Below are positions 34,197 to 44,116 of a DNA stretch of 64,000 nt, one piece after another; the first letter of the stretch is position 1; each line of letters opens with the position of its first letter. The DNA is from Staphylotrichum longicolle (lineage: Eukaryota > Ascomycota > Sordariomycetes > Sordariales > Chaetomiaceae). A program made the position numbers and the translations under genes. The notes under the pieces were generated by a model. The model had not been told where the DNA came from. It saw nothing but the letters and a program-made list of their open reading frames with translations, and did no database searches. The stretch spans positions 4,836,001 through 4,900,000 of the forward strand of contig JAHCVI010000001.1 in assembly GCA_019096155.1 (NCBI GenBank), written 5' to 3'.

Positions 34197-35468
34197 CTAG
34201 TTGAAATTATATTGCGCCGTTCCTCCAGTCATAGTCGAGCCTGTAATCACGTTCCGGCCCACGATGGGTCCGCGGAACACAAGTCCTCGCGCCTCTGCCC
34301 CCGGTCGTTCATGGTGAGCTGAACACTCGTTAGTTGGATTGACCACGACAATCCTGCGATTGCTGCACTTACGGTTGTTGCTGGGCGCCCTGGACGGCTT
34401 GTCTGTCTGGATGTAACGCTCCAAAATAGCCTTGGCTGCCGCGGCCGCTGTGGCAGCAGCAAAGTCCTGCCATCCTTTATGCTTGTGGCTGTCCGCGTAG
34501 TCGCACACTCCCTTAACCAGGATGCACGGCACCTCGTCCCAGATCCCAGCTCCTTCCATCTCGAATGCGATGACTCGCTCCTTTGCAGCGATCTTATCCC
34601 GGTGTGCGGCTGACTTGATCACCATGTTGCCCGACGCCACAGCTCCAAGGTAGAGGGCAGGCGCCTGCGCCGCAGCGCTGTCATCGCGTTCCAACTGCCG
34701 CTTCTCATAAAGACGATCTCGCACCACAAGCTGGTTCAAGTCGCATCCGATATCATCGCACAACGAGTCGAGCGCAACGTCGCAGACGGGATCTGAATCG
34801 TCGAAGCAATCGCGGCAAATGCAGGCCACTTCGCCATGGTGCTTATGGCGGTAGTCTGCCCTGAAGAGCTGGTCCTGGGCCGCACCAGGATAACGGTACT
34901 TGTGTTTGCCGGTCCGCTTGATTTTAGTAGCGTTGGCCTGCAGCTGCTCGAGGAAATCCGCCGTCCGCCGCTCAAGCGTCTCGATTCCACGGTCCGTTTC
35001 GAACCAGGTAAGGAGGCTGCGAATGTCTTTGTTCGGCCGACCTAGATTATCGCCGATAGTGTCCTTCCGTACGAATTGATCTGAGTACTGCCTGCCGAAA
35101 TCGTACTGGACGACGGACTTGCTGATGATCACGTCGCCGAGTAGGACCTCGTGTTCGCCCTGGGGGACGGCGCCGCAAACTCCCACAATGAGGGCCAGCT
35201 TTAGGGCATGGTAGCTCGAGCGCATGCTTGCCGCCGCGCTGGCCGCGTCGATCGTCCCCATGCGCGGCAGGAGAGCAAGAACAACGTTGTATTTGCCTAT
35301 CCGACCGGTCGTATAATAATTCGGATCTCCTGAAGTTCTTCCATATTTGTCCCCTTCGTGGTCCCAAAACTCGTCAAAGAGAAGAGAGACAGCGTTATAC
35401 TCAGTAGCTAGCGCGCAAATAACGGCAACTTCGAAGTCGTCGCGTCCAGACGGTTGCGTTGAAGCCAT
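34197..35468 (-). CDS. PNP_UDP-fold effector with C-terminal amyloid-like motif (405 aa)
   Basis: Start ATG at 35468; exon 1 is 35468-34373 and exon 2 is 34318-34197. The 54-bp intron has a GTAAGT donor, CTAAC branch site and TTCAG acceptor. Its length is a multiple of three, so retention also stays open. Residues about 11-330 form the nucleoside phosphorylase/PNP_UDP_1 domain found at the head of many fungal NLRs: DDFEVAVICALATEYNAV, GVCGAVPQGEHEVLLGDV, VIAFEMEGAGIWDEVPCILV and KGVCDYADSHK. An insertion with CxxC and Cys-rich segments lies in the middle. Exon 2 encodes a linker and the tail GRNVITGSTMTGGTAQYNF-N. That tail matches the start of the NLR transcribed away from it. By family this is a candidate effector switched on by templating from the NLR; its enzymatic substrate is not known. 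Confidence 0.88.
   Translation of the reverse strand: MASTQPSGRDDFEVAVICALATEYNAVSLLFDEFWDHEGDKYGRTSGDPNYYTTGRIGKYNVVLALLPRMGTIDAASAAASMRSSYHALKLALIVGVCGAVPQGEHEVLLGDVIISKSVVQYDFGRQYSDQFVRKDTIGDNLGRPNKDIRSLLTWFETDRGIETLERRTADFLEQLQANATKIKRTGKHKYRYPGAAQDQLFRADYRHKHHGEVACICRDCFDDSDPVCDVALDSLCDDIGCDLNQLVVRDRLYEKRQLERDDSAAAQAPALYLGAVASGNMVIKSAAHRDKIAAKERVIAFEMEGAGIWDEVPCILVKGVCDYADSHKHKGWQDFAAATAAAAAKAILERYIQTDKPSRAPSNNRKCSNRRIVVVNPTNECSAHHERPGAEARGLVFRGPIVGRNVITGSTMTGGTAQYNFN
34200..34262 (-). other. C-terminal amyloid-signalling-like motif of the PNP protein
   Basis: The last 21 residues of the PNP protein (V-GRNVITG....GGTAQYNFN). Aligned without gaps, 11 of 19 positions equal the NLR N-terminal motif and nearly all others are conservative (S/T, I/M, F/Y, N/Q). 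Confidence 0.7.
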
Positions 35469-35792
35469 GAGAGAACGAAGGATAGGATGAGTAATTTTTT
35501 GTTTAGAGTCGAGTGAATAACCACAACAAATACTCACCTTTACAAGCGTACAAATAGAGATGTGGTGTTTGAATAGCGGCGGGCATGTTTGATATAGTGT
35601 ACGAAATTACCGCGCGCGCGGCGTCGTGCGGGGTAAAGTGTTGTTGGGTATCAGCCTCATCAGCCCCCATGGCCGCGGCGCGCAAGCCCCGATAGACATC
35701 TCGCAAGCGAGCTTTTGTTCCTTCTTCTAGCGAACTGACACTATACAAGACAAACGACACGTAGTAAACAAATCAACACATCGTACGCTAAG
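35469..35792. promoter_or_regulatory. Shared divergent promoter of the PNP/NLR pair
   Basis: 324 bp separate the two ATGs, so both genes are likely to be controlled together. On the minus strand it also holds an 85-codon ATG frame (35760-35503) that meets a GTGAGT donor at about 35527. It could splice in phase to an acceptor inside the PNP gene and give an alternative N-terminus. The conserved MASTQ...DDFEVAVICAL start makes the shorter form the likely main product. Confidence 0.6.
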
Positions 35793-38491
35793 ATGGGCGA
35801 GCATGAAGTGGGTACTACGCCACCATCGATCCCCACGGGGTCCGCGTTTGGGCGGGTCCAAGGCCGCAACGTCATCGCAGGCCAGAGCATCTCGGGCGGG
35901 ACGGTGAACTTCAACTTCCACGCAGGTAAGGGTTGGTACGACAAAGCATATCGGGTATTTTCAGCCTAACATAATTTACAGATCCCTCCACCAGACGGCC
36001 AGCATACCGCCTGTTTCCGTTCCCGCGTAACGAAGACGTCGTCAGTCGTGTCACTCTCTTCGCGGAGCTTGACCAGCTACTGCCGCGGTCGGGTGCCTCC
36101 CAAAGCGCCGCCCTCTGGGGCCTAGGTGGTTCTGGGTACGCCTATTATGCACGCCTCCGGCGCTCTCTCGCTGACAATTTCAGGAAAACGCAGATTGCAC
36201 TGGAATACGCCTACCGCCGTGCCGACGAGGAACCTGCGTGCTCAGTCTTTTGGGTGCACGCCGAGGACGAGACGACATTTGTGTCCGATTATAAGAACAT
36301 TGCGAAGAATCTGAAGATACCCACCAATCTTGACGGCGACGAGCTTCTGACCGCGGTACGCGACGGGATCGAGGCGCTCGGGCCGTACGTACTGGTCCTG
36401 GACAATGCGGACAATTTGACGGTGTTTGGCGTCGGACGCGACCGAGCTGCCGGTGACGAGAATACGGCGGGGGGAATGGCACGCAATCTGTTCGGATTCG
36501 TGCCGCGGCACTCGGGAACGGTGCTGTGGACGAGCCGGGACAAGCGGATCTGTGGTAGTCTCGTCGGCGCCAAGCGAGCGATCAACGTCACCCGTATGAC
36601 AGAGAGCGAGGCCATGGCGCTTCTCGAGACGGTCGGAAATAAGAAAATCGACGAGAGCGAGCTAGACAATGCCGCACAGCTCCTTGCGGAGCTCGAAAGG
36701 CTCCCGCTCGCGGTATCACAGGCGGCAGCGTATATGCGAAGGACGTCAACTCCAATCGGCGAATACCTATCAAGGCTAAGGAGACCTATAAAGAGATGGA
36801 AAGTTCTCGGCGAGGCAGAGTTCGACCGACACCGCAGACAGCAGACATCAAACAACGTCATGCAGACATGGGATATTTCGATCGAGCATATCCAATACGA
36901 GAACCCGATGGCCTGCGATATCCTCTATTCGCTTGCGTTTGTGGATAACCAAAACATCCCCTTCGAGTTGATTGCAAAGATAGCCGAGATAGTGGGACGA
37001 CTAGCTCGGAACGAAGAAGCCGCAAACGCCGAGCCCGCAGATAGTAGGGACCAGGACGAGAACCAGGATGACGACGATATCCTTGGAGCAATTGTCCTCC
37101 TACAAGACTTTTCCTTCCTACATCTTCGTACTTCCGGTGAACGATATCAGGCTTACGACATGCACAAGCTCGTCCAAGAGGCTACACAGTATAGCTTGAG
37201 CCAAGAGAATAGGCGGAAAGACGAATCGAAGTTCTCAGAGGTAGCTCTTCGGGCTACTATAAGTCTATTTCCTGAGAGGCGATGGGAATGGAGAGAAGGC
37301 GAGAGATATCTTGAGCATGCCCAGCGTGCGGCTGAATGGGCTAGGCTATGTGAGGGTGAGGCGGAGGCAGCGGCGCTTTTGGCTCGAGTATCGACCTTTC
37401 TCTATGAGAGCGGGAGGTGGAGAGAGAAGGAGCCTGTAGACAAAAGTGTCTACAAATATCGGAGGAATACTCTTGGTGAGGGGCATCCCGATACGATTCA
37501 GAGCATGGCGGACCTCGGTACTACATATCATGCCCTGGGGAAGTACAACAAAGCGCAAAAGATCTTTACAGAAGTGCTAGCGCTACGGCACGATGTTTTC
37601 GGCAAGAGTCATCCCATCACTTTCTGGAGTATGTCAGACATAGCGTCGACATATCATGCCCAGGGGAGGAATCAAGAGGCGGAGAAAATCATTGTGGAAG
37701 TTCTAGCGCAACAACGCAACGTTCTCGGCGAGAGACATCCTGATACAATCCGGAGTATAGCAGATATGGCGAGGGTATATTATACCCAGGGGAGGTACCA
37801 AGAGGCGGAAAAGACATCACTGGAAGCGCTAGCGCTACGGCGTGACGTTCTCGGGGAGAGACATCCCGACACGATTTGGAGTATGGCGGAGACAGCGACG
37901 ATATATTATGCCCTAGGGAGGTACCAAGAGACTGAGAAGGTCAATATGGAAGTCTTGAAACTCCAGCGCGACATTCTCGGCGAGAGACATCCCAATACAA
38001 TCCGGAGCATGGCAGGCCTAGCGACGGCATATTATGCCCAGAGAAGATACAAAGAAGCGGAGAAGATCTATATGGAAGTTCTATCGCTACGGCGCGACAT
38101 TCTCGGCGAGAGACACCCCGACACGATCTGGAGTATGGCGGACCTAGCGACAACATATTATGCCCAGAGGAGGTACCAAGAGACGGAGAAAATCCATTTG
38201 GAAGTTCTAGCGCTACGGCGCGACATTCTCGGCGAAAGGCATCCTGATACGATTCGGAGTATGCATGACCTCGCTGTTACCTGGAATAGGCGACAGCGAT
38301 GTTCTGAAGCGTTGGCTATGATGCAAGAGTGTTTTCAGTTACAATGTGAGGTGTTAGGCGAGAATCATCCTACTACCCAGAGATCTTTACGTGTCTTGGC
38401 CTCATGGGAGGTGGGGAGGGAAAAGAGCTCTCGTGTGAGCCGAATGCTTAGGCGTATGGCTGATCATGTCAAAGCTAAGACTTCACTATAA
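35793..38491 (+). CDS. NLR: amyloid-like motif, NB-ARC, TPR repeats (864 aa)
   Basis: Exons 35793-35925, 35982-36135 and 36184-38491, with GT-AG introns of 56 and 48 bp. Exon 1 encodes only the first 44 residues, containing GRNVIAGQSISGGTVNFNF at about 24-42. The NB-ARC domain follows: P-loop GLGGSGKT at 91-98, which is split by intron 2, VFWVHAEDE, Walker B LVLDNAD, and LPLAVSQAAAYMRR. A winged-helix-like region leads into TPR repeats from residue 527: seven 42-residue units of the GERHPDTIRSMADLATTYYA type and a partial one. The family senses a trigger through its repeats and oligomerises. The N-terminal motif would then template the partner. The 3' end lies only 21 bp from the convergent regulator gene. 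Third-position A/T is more common here than in the flanking genes. Confidence 0.92.
35859..35918 (+). other. N-terminal amyloid-signalling-like motif of the NLR
   Basis: Residues 23-42 of the NLR, QGRNVIAGQSISGGTVNFNF. Rich in Gly/Asn/Ser/Thr with alternating aliphatic residues, preceding the NB-ARC domain with a short linker, as in fungal NLRs that signal through prion-like templating. Confidence 0.7.
37475..38356 (+). repeat. Seven near-identical 126-bp TPR units
   Basis: Units begin at 37475, 37601, 37727, 37853, 37979, 38105 and 38231, each coding 42 residues from G(E/K)xHP. Several adjacent units are almost identical at the DNA level (for example the CTACGGCGCGACATTCTCGG core), most of all the fourth to sixth. 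A partial eighth unit follows. Confidence 0.9.
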
Positions 38492-38512
38492 TCGCTAGCT
38501 AGATTGTAGTCA

Positions 38513-40633
38513 TCAGGAGTGATATAAATTGCCTTGATTCCCAAATCCTCCCATTTCGAGATCCAGCATGTTAAACAAGTCCTGGTTCATGGCAGTCATG
38601 TCCTGGAAACATTCCCGGAAAAACGACTCATTCATCATACTCTCATCCATCGGCTGAAACGACGAGGCGTCGGCCGCGCTCCACGGTGTGCGCATCTCCA
38701 CTTCCTTTCCCCCTTCGCTGTCTCCTCCTGGAACCATTGTCAACACCGATGGCCCAACCTGCTCGTCCTCGGCGCTGGCCCCGTCCAACCCCGTGGCCGT
38801 CACAGCCCCGGCCGCCGCGGCAACCTGCGCCGTCAGCTCCGGCAGCAGCTTCTCGCACCACCCGACAGGCTCCATGCCCCGCATCGCCGCCATGCACGTC
38901 TCCAGCCCCTCGTTCGCCGCGGCCGCCGCATCGGCCTGGCGCAGCCCCGTGTACAGCCGCTTGGCCAGGACAAACACGTACACCAGATCCTGGATGCACT
39001 GGCTGTCAAACAGCACCAGCGAGCTCAGCAGCCCGTGGTCGCGCATGCGCCGGATAATGTCGGCGGCCTTCCTGGCCGCGTCGAGGCACTGCGCCGACAG
39101 CGCCTCGTAGCGCTGCCGCTTCCTGTCGCTGTCGCCGCCCGCCGGCGCGCGCGTCGCCGTGTACAGCAGGAACGGTCGCTGCGCGTAGAGGAGCGTGGTC
39201 CAGTAGCGCAGGTGCAGCACGGCGACGGCGCGGCGGTGCGCGGGCGGGGTGCCGCTGCTCCAGCGCAGGTGCGGCGGCAGCTCGTCGAGCCAGCCGCGCA
39301 GGTCGGCGAGGCTGGCCGTGACGGCGGAGAAGGGCACGACGCGGCGCGCCGAGAGGGCCGGCGCGACGTAGAGCGTGTGCGCGATTTGCTTCTTGAGCTT
39401 GATGAGCGCGGCGCAGGCGGCCTGGTAGCCGTGCGGGGTGGGGCGGCCCGGGTCGAGGACCGACTCGCACGCGGGCGGGGTCTGGATGCCGGCCAGGTGG
39501 TCGACGACGGCGCACGGGTAGCCGAGCTGGACGGCGACCTCGTGGTCGAGCAGGTAGAGGGTCCACCACAGGCGCTGGACGCGGGCGCGCGACACCGAGT
39601 CCTGGTTGTTGTTGAGCGGGATGTTGCGGTGCAGGCCGAGCGAGTAGGCCATGCGCACGGCCATGCCCGTGATGAGGTAGGCCGTGACGGTGTAGCAGGC
39701 CGAGTGCAGCGTGAGCGACATGAGGCTCAGCGCCCGCACCGCGTCCGTGTCGGCCTCGTCGCAGACCCGCAGCCCCATGCTCTTTGCCATGGCGAGGTAC
39801 TCGGCTGACGTTTTCTCGTCGGAGACCTGGCCGGGGTCGTGCGTCTCCCCGGCCGAGCAGAGAGCAAAGATGCAGTACAGGCTGCACAGCCAGCTCGCGC
39901 TCCTGCTGGTCTCCAGGTCGCGGTCCGCGTAGGTTCTGTCCACCAGCGTGTAGAACTGCTCGGGCGAGTAGAACCAGTAGATGGACTGGATCTCGTCAAA
40001 GAAGCGCATCGCGTAGCGTTGGCAGACCTCGCGGGGCGGCAGGTATATGGTGTTGCCATCTGTTGTTGGTGTCGGATCTCGCAGGATGCTTTCCGGTGTT
40101 GCGGGCGGCACCCTCGACTGGACCAGGGGCACCATCACGGCGGCATCCGGCTTGTGGGGATACGAATCCCGGCGACATGTCGGAGCAGAGGTCTGCGCGA
40201 CAGCATTCGCAAAGCGCACATACGAGTCGGCGCCGACGTACCGGTAGCTTCCCCGGGAGTCGACGATCATGCAGCCCAGCTCCTCCCGCAGCACCTCGCT
40301 CTCCTCGCCGTCCTCGGGCTCGATGCTGGCCATAGTCGTGGCCGTGACCGACGTGATCTCGGCGCCCTGCTCAATCTCGGCGATCATTGCCTTCATCGTC
40401 TTCAGGTCCAGCTCCACATCGGGCACAAAGTGGCGCAGGAGACGCATGCAGCACTGGTACTCCTCCTCGGACACGCGGTAGAAGGGCCGTCGTTGCGGGC
40501 GGGCGCTGGTTGAGCATGTCCCGCCGGTCGATGCGCAGTATCGACATGGTCCTAGCTCGTTAATCTGCACACACTTGGTCTTTCTGTTTTTGCAGGCATC
40601 GCAGCTCTTTCTGGTGCGTATCCTCTCCTTCAT
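38513..40633 (-). CDS. Zn2Cys6 transcription factor, fungal-specific (706 aa)
   Basis: One intronless frame from ATG 40633. The zinc cluster is at the extreme N-terminus: C11-x2-C14-x6-C21-x8-C30-x2-C33-x6-C40, flanked by basic RTRK and KNRKTK. The fungal-specific TF domain spans about residues 200-500, with RYAMRFFDEIQSIYWFYSPE, GMAVRMAYSLGLHRNIP and VQRLWWTLYLLDHEVAVQLG. The C-terminus is acidic and Met/Phe-rich (FFRECFQDMTAMNQDLFNML), a likely activation region. By family a nuclear regulator; its position next to the P450, transporter and flavoenzyme genes makes them candidate targets. Confidence 0.9.
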   Translation of the reverse strand: MKERIRTRKSCDACKNRKTKCVQINELGPCRYCASTGGTCSTSARPQRRPFYRVSEEEYQCCMRLLRHFVPDVELDLKTMKAMIAEIEQGAEITSVTATTMASIEPEDGEESEVLREELGCMIVDSRGSYRYVGADSYVRFANAVAQTSAPTCRRDSYPHKPDAAVMVPLVQSRVPPATPESILRDPTPTTDGNTIYLPPREVCQRYAMRFFDEIQSIYWFYSPEQFYTLVDRTYADRDLETSRSASWLCSLYCIFALCSAGETHDPGQVSDEKTSAEYLAMAKSMGLRVCDEADTDAVRALSLMSLTLHSACYTVTAYLITGMAVRMAYSLGLHRNIPLNNNQDSVSRARVQRLWWTLYLLDHEVAVQLGYPCAVVDHLAGIQTPPACESVLDPGRPTPHGYQAACAALIKLKKQIAHTLYVAPALSARRVVPFSAVTASLADLRGWLDELPPHLRWSSGTPPAHRRAVAVLHLRYWTTLLYAQRPFLLYTATRAPAGGDSDRKRQRYEALSAQCLDAARKAADIIRRMRDHGLLSSLVLFDSQCIQDLVYVFVLAKRLYTGLRQADAAAAANEGLETCMAAMRGMEPVGWCEKLLPELTAQVAAAAGAVTATGLDGASAEDEQVGPSVLTMVPGGDSEGGKEVEMRTPWSAADASSFQPMDESMMNESFFRECFQDMTAMNQDLFNMLDLEMGGFGNQGNLYHS

Positions 40634-41201
40634 CTCGCCGGCCTTTCTTTTTTTTTATTTATTCCCTTCCCGGACGTTGCTCGGGCAACTTGGGGCGGAA
40701 TAAACACTCCTTGAGGTTATAGGGATAGAAGTCAAAACACCAATAAAAGGTGGAACGGGATAAAATGCGACGGTGTCTTATTGTGTGTATGTCCGTTGGC
40801 GTGTGTGAAAGTGCGTTGTGTGCAGAGAGAACGAGAGATTGGGGGAGCGTGTCGGATCACAATCGGGAAATCTTACCCGCTAATTAACAGCTCCTTCTCC
40901 CCTTCCTTCGATCCCCCGCAGCATCTTCCCATCCGCACGACAAATGCCCATCTTAGCCACAGGCTTGCTGATTTATTCTGGTTCATTATTGTTGATTCAA
41001 GTGTGGCATTTGCAATGTCTTGGGCAAACGCTTTTCTCAACCCTCCTGCACTTACCTACCCTCTTGCCATTTTATTTTCTCGTTTCAAGAAGAAACAACA
41101 TACGCGTGAAAGCACGTCTCCTGCTACACACTCAACCCGATATACAGTTTGTGAAATGACAACAATTTTAAAACTCTTCATGTCTAGGACAAAACGCTAC
41201 T
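40634..41201. other. Promoter of the Zn2Cys6 gene and 3' flank of the P450 gene
   Basis: No gene seen. It includes a T-rich tract just before the regulator's ATG (about 40646-40666). Confidence 0.5.
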
Positions 41202-42935
41202 CTACAGCGGCCTCCGTTCCTTGAACACGAGCTTCAACGCGGGAATCTCAATGATGAAGTGGTCCTTGGCGTCGCGCATGAACGCCTCTCCGTCCTCGCC
41301 CGGCGCGAACTCGACGTCGAAGCGCGCCACCACCTTGACGATCAGGTTCCGCATCTCCACCAGGCTCAGCGCCCGCCCGATGCAGCTGTACGGGCCCCCG
41401 CCAAACGACGCGAACGCGTCCTTGTGCTTGATCATGCCGGGCTTGCTGTACCACCGCTCGGGGACGAACTCTTGCGCCCGCTCGTACGCCGCCTCGGACC
41501 GCCCCAGCGTCCGCAGCGGGACGACCACCGTCGTGTTGCCAGGGATGTAGCGGCCCGCGATGGTGAGGCCCTCGGGCGGCGTGACGCGGGGGTAGCCCGA
41601 CGGGATGGGCGGGTTGAGGCGCAGCGCCTCGTGGATGACGCCGTTGAGGTGCACCGCCTTGGCCACGTCCTTGGTGTCGAGGTGGTCCTTGCCCGAGGCG
41701 GCCAGCAGAGGTTCGAACTCGTCGCGGAGCTTCCGCACTTCGTTGGGGTACTTGGCGAGGTAGTAGAAGATGAAAGTCAAGGTCGAGGCAGTGGTGTCGG
41801 ATCCGCCGACGATGACGAGGCGCGTGTCGCCCCGCAGCCACTGGTAGTCGACATTCTTCTTCTCGCTCTTCTCCCACGACGCGAGGAGGTACCCCAGGAT
41901 ATCGGGCTTCTTGCTGCCTCTCTCCTTGCGCTTGGCCACCTGGTCCTCGACGAAGCGGATAAAGTTCTTGGGCCCCTGGGCGATGAGCGGGATGCGGTGC
42001 AGGATCGGCGTGCTCCACGGGATGGGCTGCAGCTGGGCAATGTCGGCCATGCCCTCCATGAGCAGGTCGGGCACCCACCGGTTGTCCTTCTTCTCCAGCA
42101 TGTGGAACGACTCGCCTAGACCCAGCTCGCCCATGGCGTCGAAGGCGAAGTACTTGAACCAGGCCGTGGCATCGACGGGGGCGCCGCCAAACGAGGCGAT
42201 TTGGTCGCAGAAGAGGTTCGAGAGCGGCGTGACGCGCTCCTCGTACGCGACGAGGGCGGCCGGGGAGAAGGCCTTGTTGAAGTCTTTGCGCCGGAGCTCG
42301 TGCACCTTTTGGTCGCGTGCCGTGTGGAGGTTGACCAGCGGGAGGGAGCCGTCATACCACGGTGACTTTGTGCACTTCGACTTGGGTCCCAGCACCGCCG
42401 GGACTGCCTCGGGGGCGCTTACCGACAGGTTGGATGGGCCGGTCCGGACAAAGTCGCCGTACTTCTCGTGGAGCTTGGTCATTTGACGGTAGTTGTCGCT
42501 CTTCTCCATCACCAGCCAGCTGTGGTACAGGTTGCTGAACCGCGCCAGGAACGGCCCGTTGAACTTCCTGAGAGGGTGGAAGAGACCACGGTACACACAC
42601 ATGCTTGTGTACAAGCCCGCCGCGTAGCAGAGTACCAGCGCAACCGTTTGCGCGGCGCTCGTGACCAGCGGAAGCCTCACATAGTGGTACAACACAAAGG
42701 CGACAACGGGCAAGGAGGCCATGTAAAGCACGGCGATGGTCGGGCCGTTTCTGTGATGCTCGCCGCGGATGAAGTAGCCGACGTGGGACAAGATGCCTGC
42801 CCCGGCGGCCAAGAGGGCGGCTTGGGTTGGTTGCGAGTGGACGTCGAAGGGTAGCTGGATGCTCCCGACCTTGCTCGCCATGGTTGTCGCCATGGCTGGC
42901 AGGTCGAACTGTGTCGTGTTGGCGAACTGTGACAT
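41202..42935 (-). CDS. Cytochrome P450 (577 aa)
   Basis: An intronless frame from ATG 42935. Two or three hydrophobic helices near the N-terminus (ALLAAGAGILSHVGYF, TIAVLYMASLPVVAFVLYH, AAQTVALVLCYAAGLYT) anchor it in the ER. P450 hallmarks are clear: I-helix GGSDTT at 377-382, ExxR (EALR) at 436-439, PERW before the heme region, and the heme-binding loop FGGGPYSCIGR with the thiolate Cys518. The multi-helix N-terminus resembles enzymes commonly annotated as tryprostatin B 6-hydroxylase-like or benzoate 4-monooxygenase-like. The substrate is not determined. Neighbours suggest aromatic compounds. Confidence 0.92.
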   Translation of the reverse strand: MSQFANTTQFDLPAMATTMASKVGSIQLPFDVHSQPTQAALLAAGAGILSHVGYFIRGEHHRNGPTIAVLYMASLPVVAFVLYHYVRLPLVTSAAQTVALVLCYAAGLYTSMCVYRGLFHPLRKFNGPFLARFSNLYHSWLVMEKSDNYRQMTKLHEKYGDFVRTGPSNLSVSAPEAVPAVLGPKSKCTKSPWYDGSLPLVNLHTARDQKVHELRRKDFNKAFSPAALVAYEERVTPLSNLFCDQIASFGGAPVDATAWFKYFAFDAMGELGLGESFHMLEKKDNRWVPDLLMEGMADIAQLQPIPWSTPILHRIPLIAQGPKNFIRFVEDQVAKRKERGSKKPDILGYLLASWEKSEKKNVDYQWLRGDTRLVIVGGSDTTASTLTFIFYYLAKYPNEVRKLRDEFEPLLAASGKDHLDTKDVAKAVHLNGVIHEALRLNPPIPSGYPRVTPPEGLTIAGRYIPGNTTVVVPLRTLGRSEAAYERAQEFVPERWYSKPGMIKHKDAFASFGGGPYSCIGRALSLVEMRNLIVKVVARFDVEFAPGEDGEAFMRDAKDHFIIEIPALKLVFKERRPL

Positions 42936-44116
42936 CTTGGTAGGCGGTGGATTTCCTGGCCAAGAGGCGCGCTTCCCTAGCCCGGAAATCTGTCGACGCA
43001 GTCACCCACCCTGGCCGCGAGTCAAGAGGTACGTTTATCAAGTCAACGAAGCACGCATGTCAACTGCCCGAAGACAACAACTCCCGAGGCTGGATTCGGT
43101 ACTGGTGGATTTCTGAGCCTGCCACCACGAATCCAGGGTCCCCACGGCGGTTTGCCATCCGACAACTCATGCATCCGATGGAGAGTGTTGGGGATCTCTG
43201 GGCATCGACACGGGTCCCCACCTCGAGCTATGTCGGCTCGATAAATGCGAGGCTCAGGCACAATATCCCTTGCTCGGGGGGCATTCGGCGTTAACTAGCG
43301 TCTTTTGTCGTTGGGGTCATGGGATTACTCCGCACCTGAATCCTAAACGAGGGGAAACGCCCCGAAGGATTGGATCGGACATGGGGCCCTGGTGGTTGTT
43401 TGATCTCCCTGACAGCAGGTCCGGCAAGGGGCACATGCGCAGTGTGCCACGTGCTGTTGGTGCAGCAGATATCTCGATTACAAATGCCTGGACGCCATGG
43501 GGCTTGTGAGCCAGAGGTTTCCCAAGACTAAGAGCCGCGTGGAGATGTGAGTGTCGCGATGCCATCGTCCCACTGGAGTGGTACATTCACTGCAAACAAA
43601 GGTACCTTCTCAGCGAGTAACAGTGACACACAACTTGGAAAGAAAGGATCAAATCACAAATTATACCAACTTTCTGCCCTCAGTTCAATGCCACATCTAA
43701 AGACTTCCAAGCTTTTGGAATCGAGATGTCTGTTCTTGTGATTCACTTCAAGTCTCCCAAAACAGCCTCAATAACACATATGACATGCAACGGCGGAGCT
43801 GCTGCATCGTGTCAATCTCCGTTTTGCTGGTTTGCTTGTTGTAGTACGGCAAGTACGTTCATCGAGACACTAAAAGTCCCCACAGGGCAGTCGGGAGTCC
43901 ACTGGCCCTGCTCGCATTGCTTCACATTATGATTGAAGCACTCAGCGCGGAGGAAACATTGGGGTCCTGTTGGCTCCATGTCCAGGATACTTGTGAAGTA
44001 GAAGCGTGATACACTTAACGAAGCCAATTACACACCACCTAACAAACTACTAGGTACTATCTGGTTACAATCTCATTGCCCCTGATATTTTCCTCTCCCC
44101 AGTCCTCCTCAGCTTC
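42936..44116. other. Upstream region of the P450 gene
   Basis: About 1.2 kb with no supported gene. Short frames lack domains. The right end is the 3' flank of the transporter gene. Confidence 0.5.

Noticed and set aside
38534..39887. Long frames of 293-424 codons overlapping the second Zn2Cys6 gene
   Set aside because: GC-rich coding DNA keeps other frames open. Their composition (Arg/Ala/Pro/Gly-rich) has no family feature, and the real gene is clear.
41248..42119. Frames of 276-286 codons overlapping the P450 gene
   Set aside because: Shadows of the P450 coding sequence, with no independent support.
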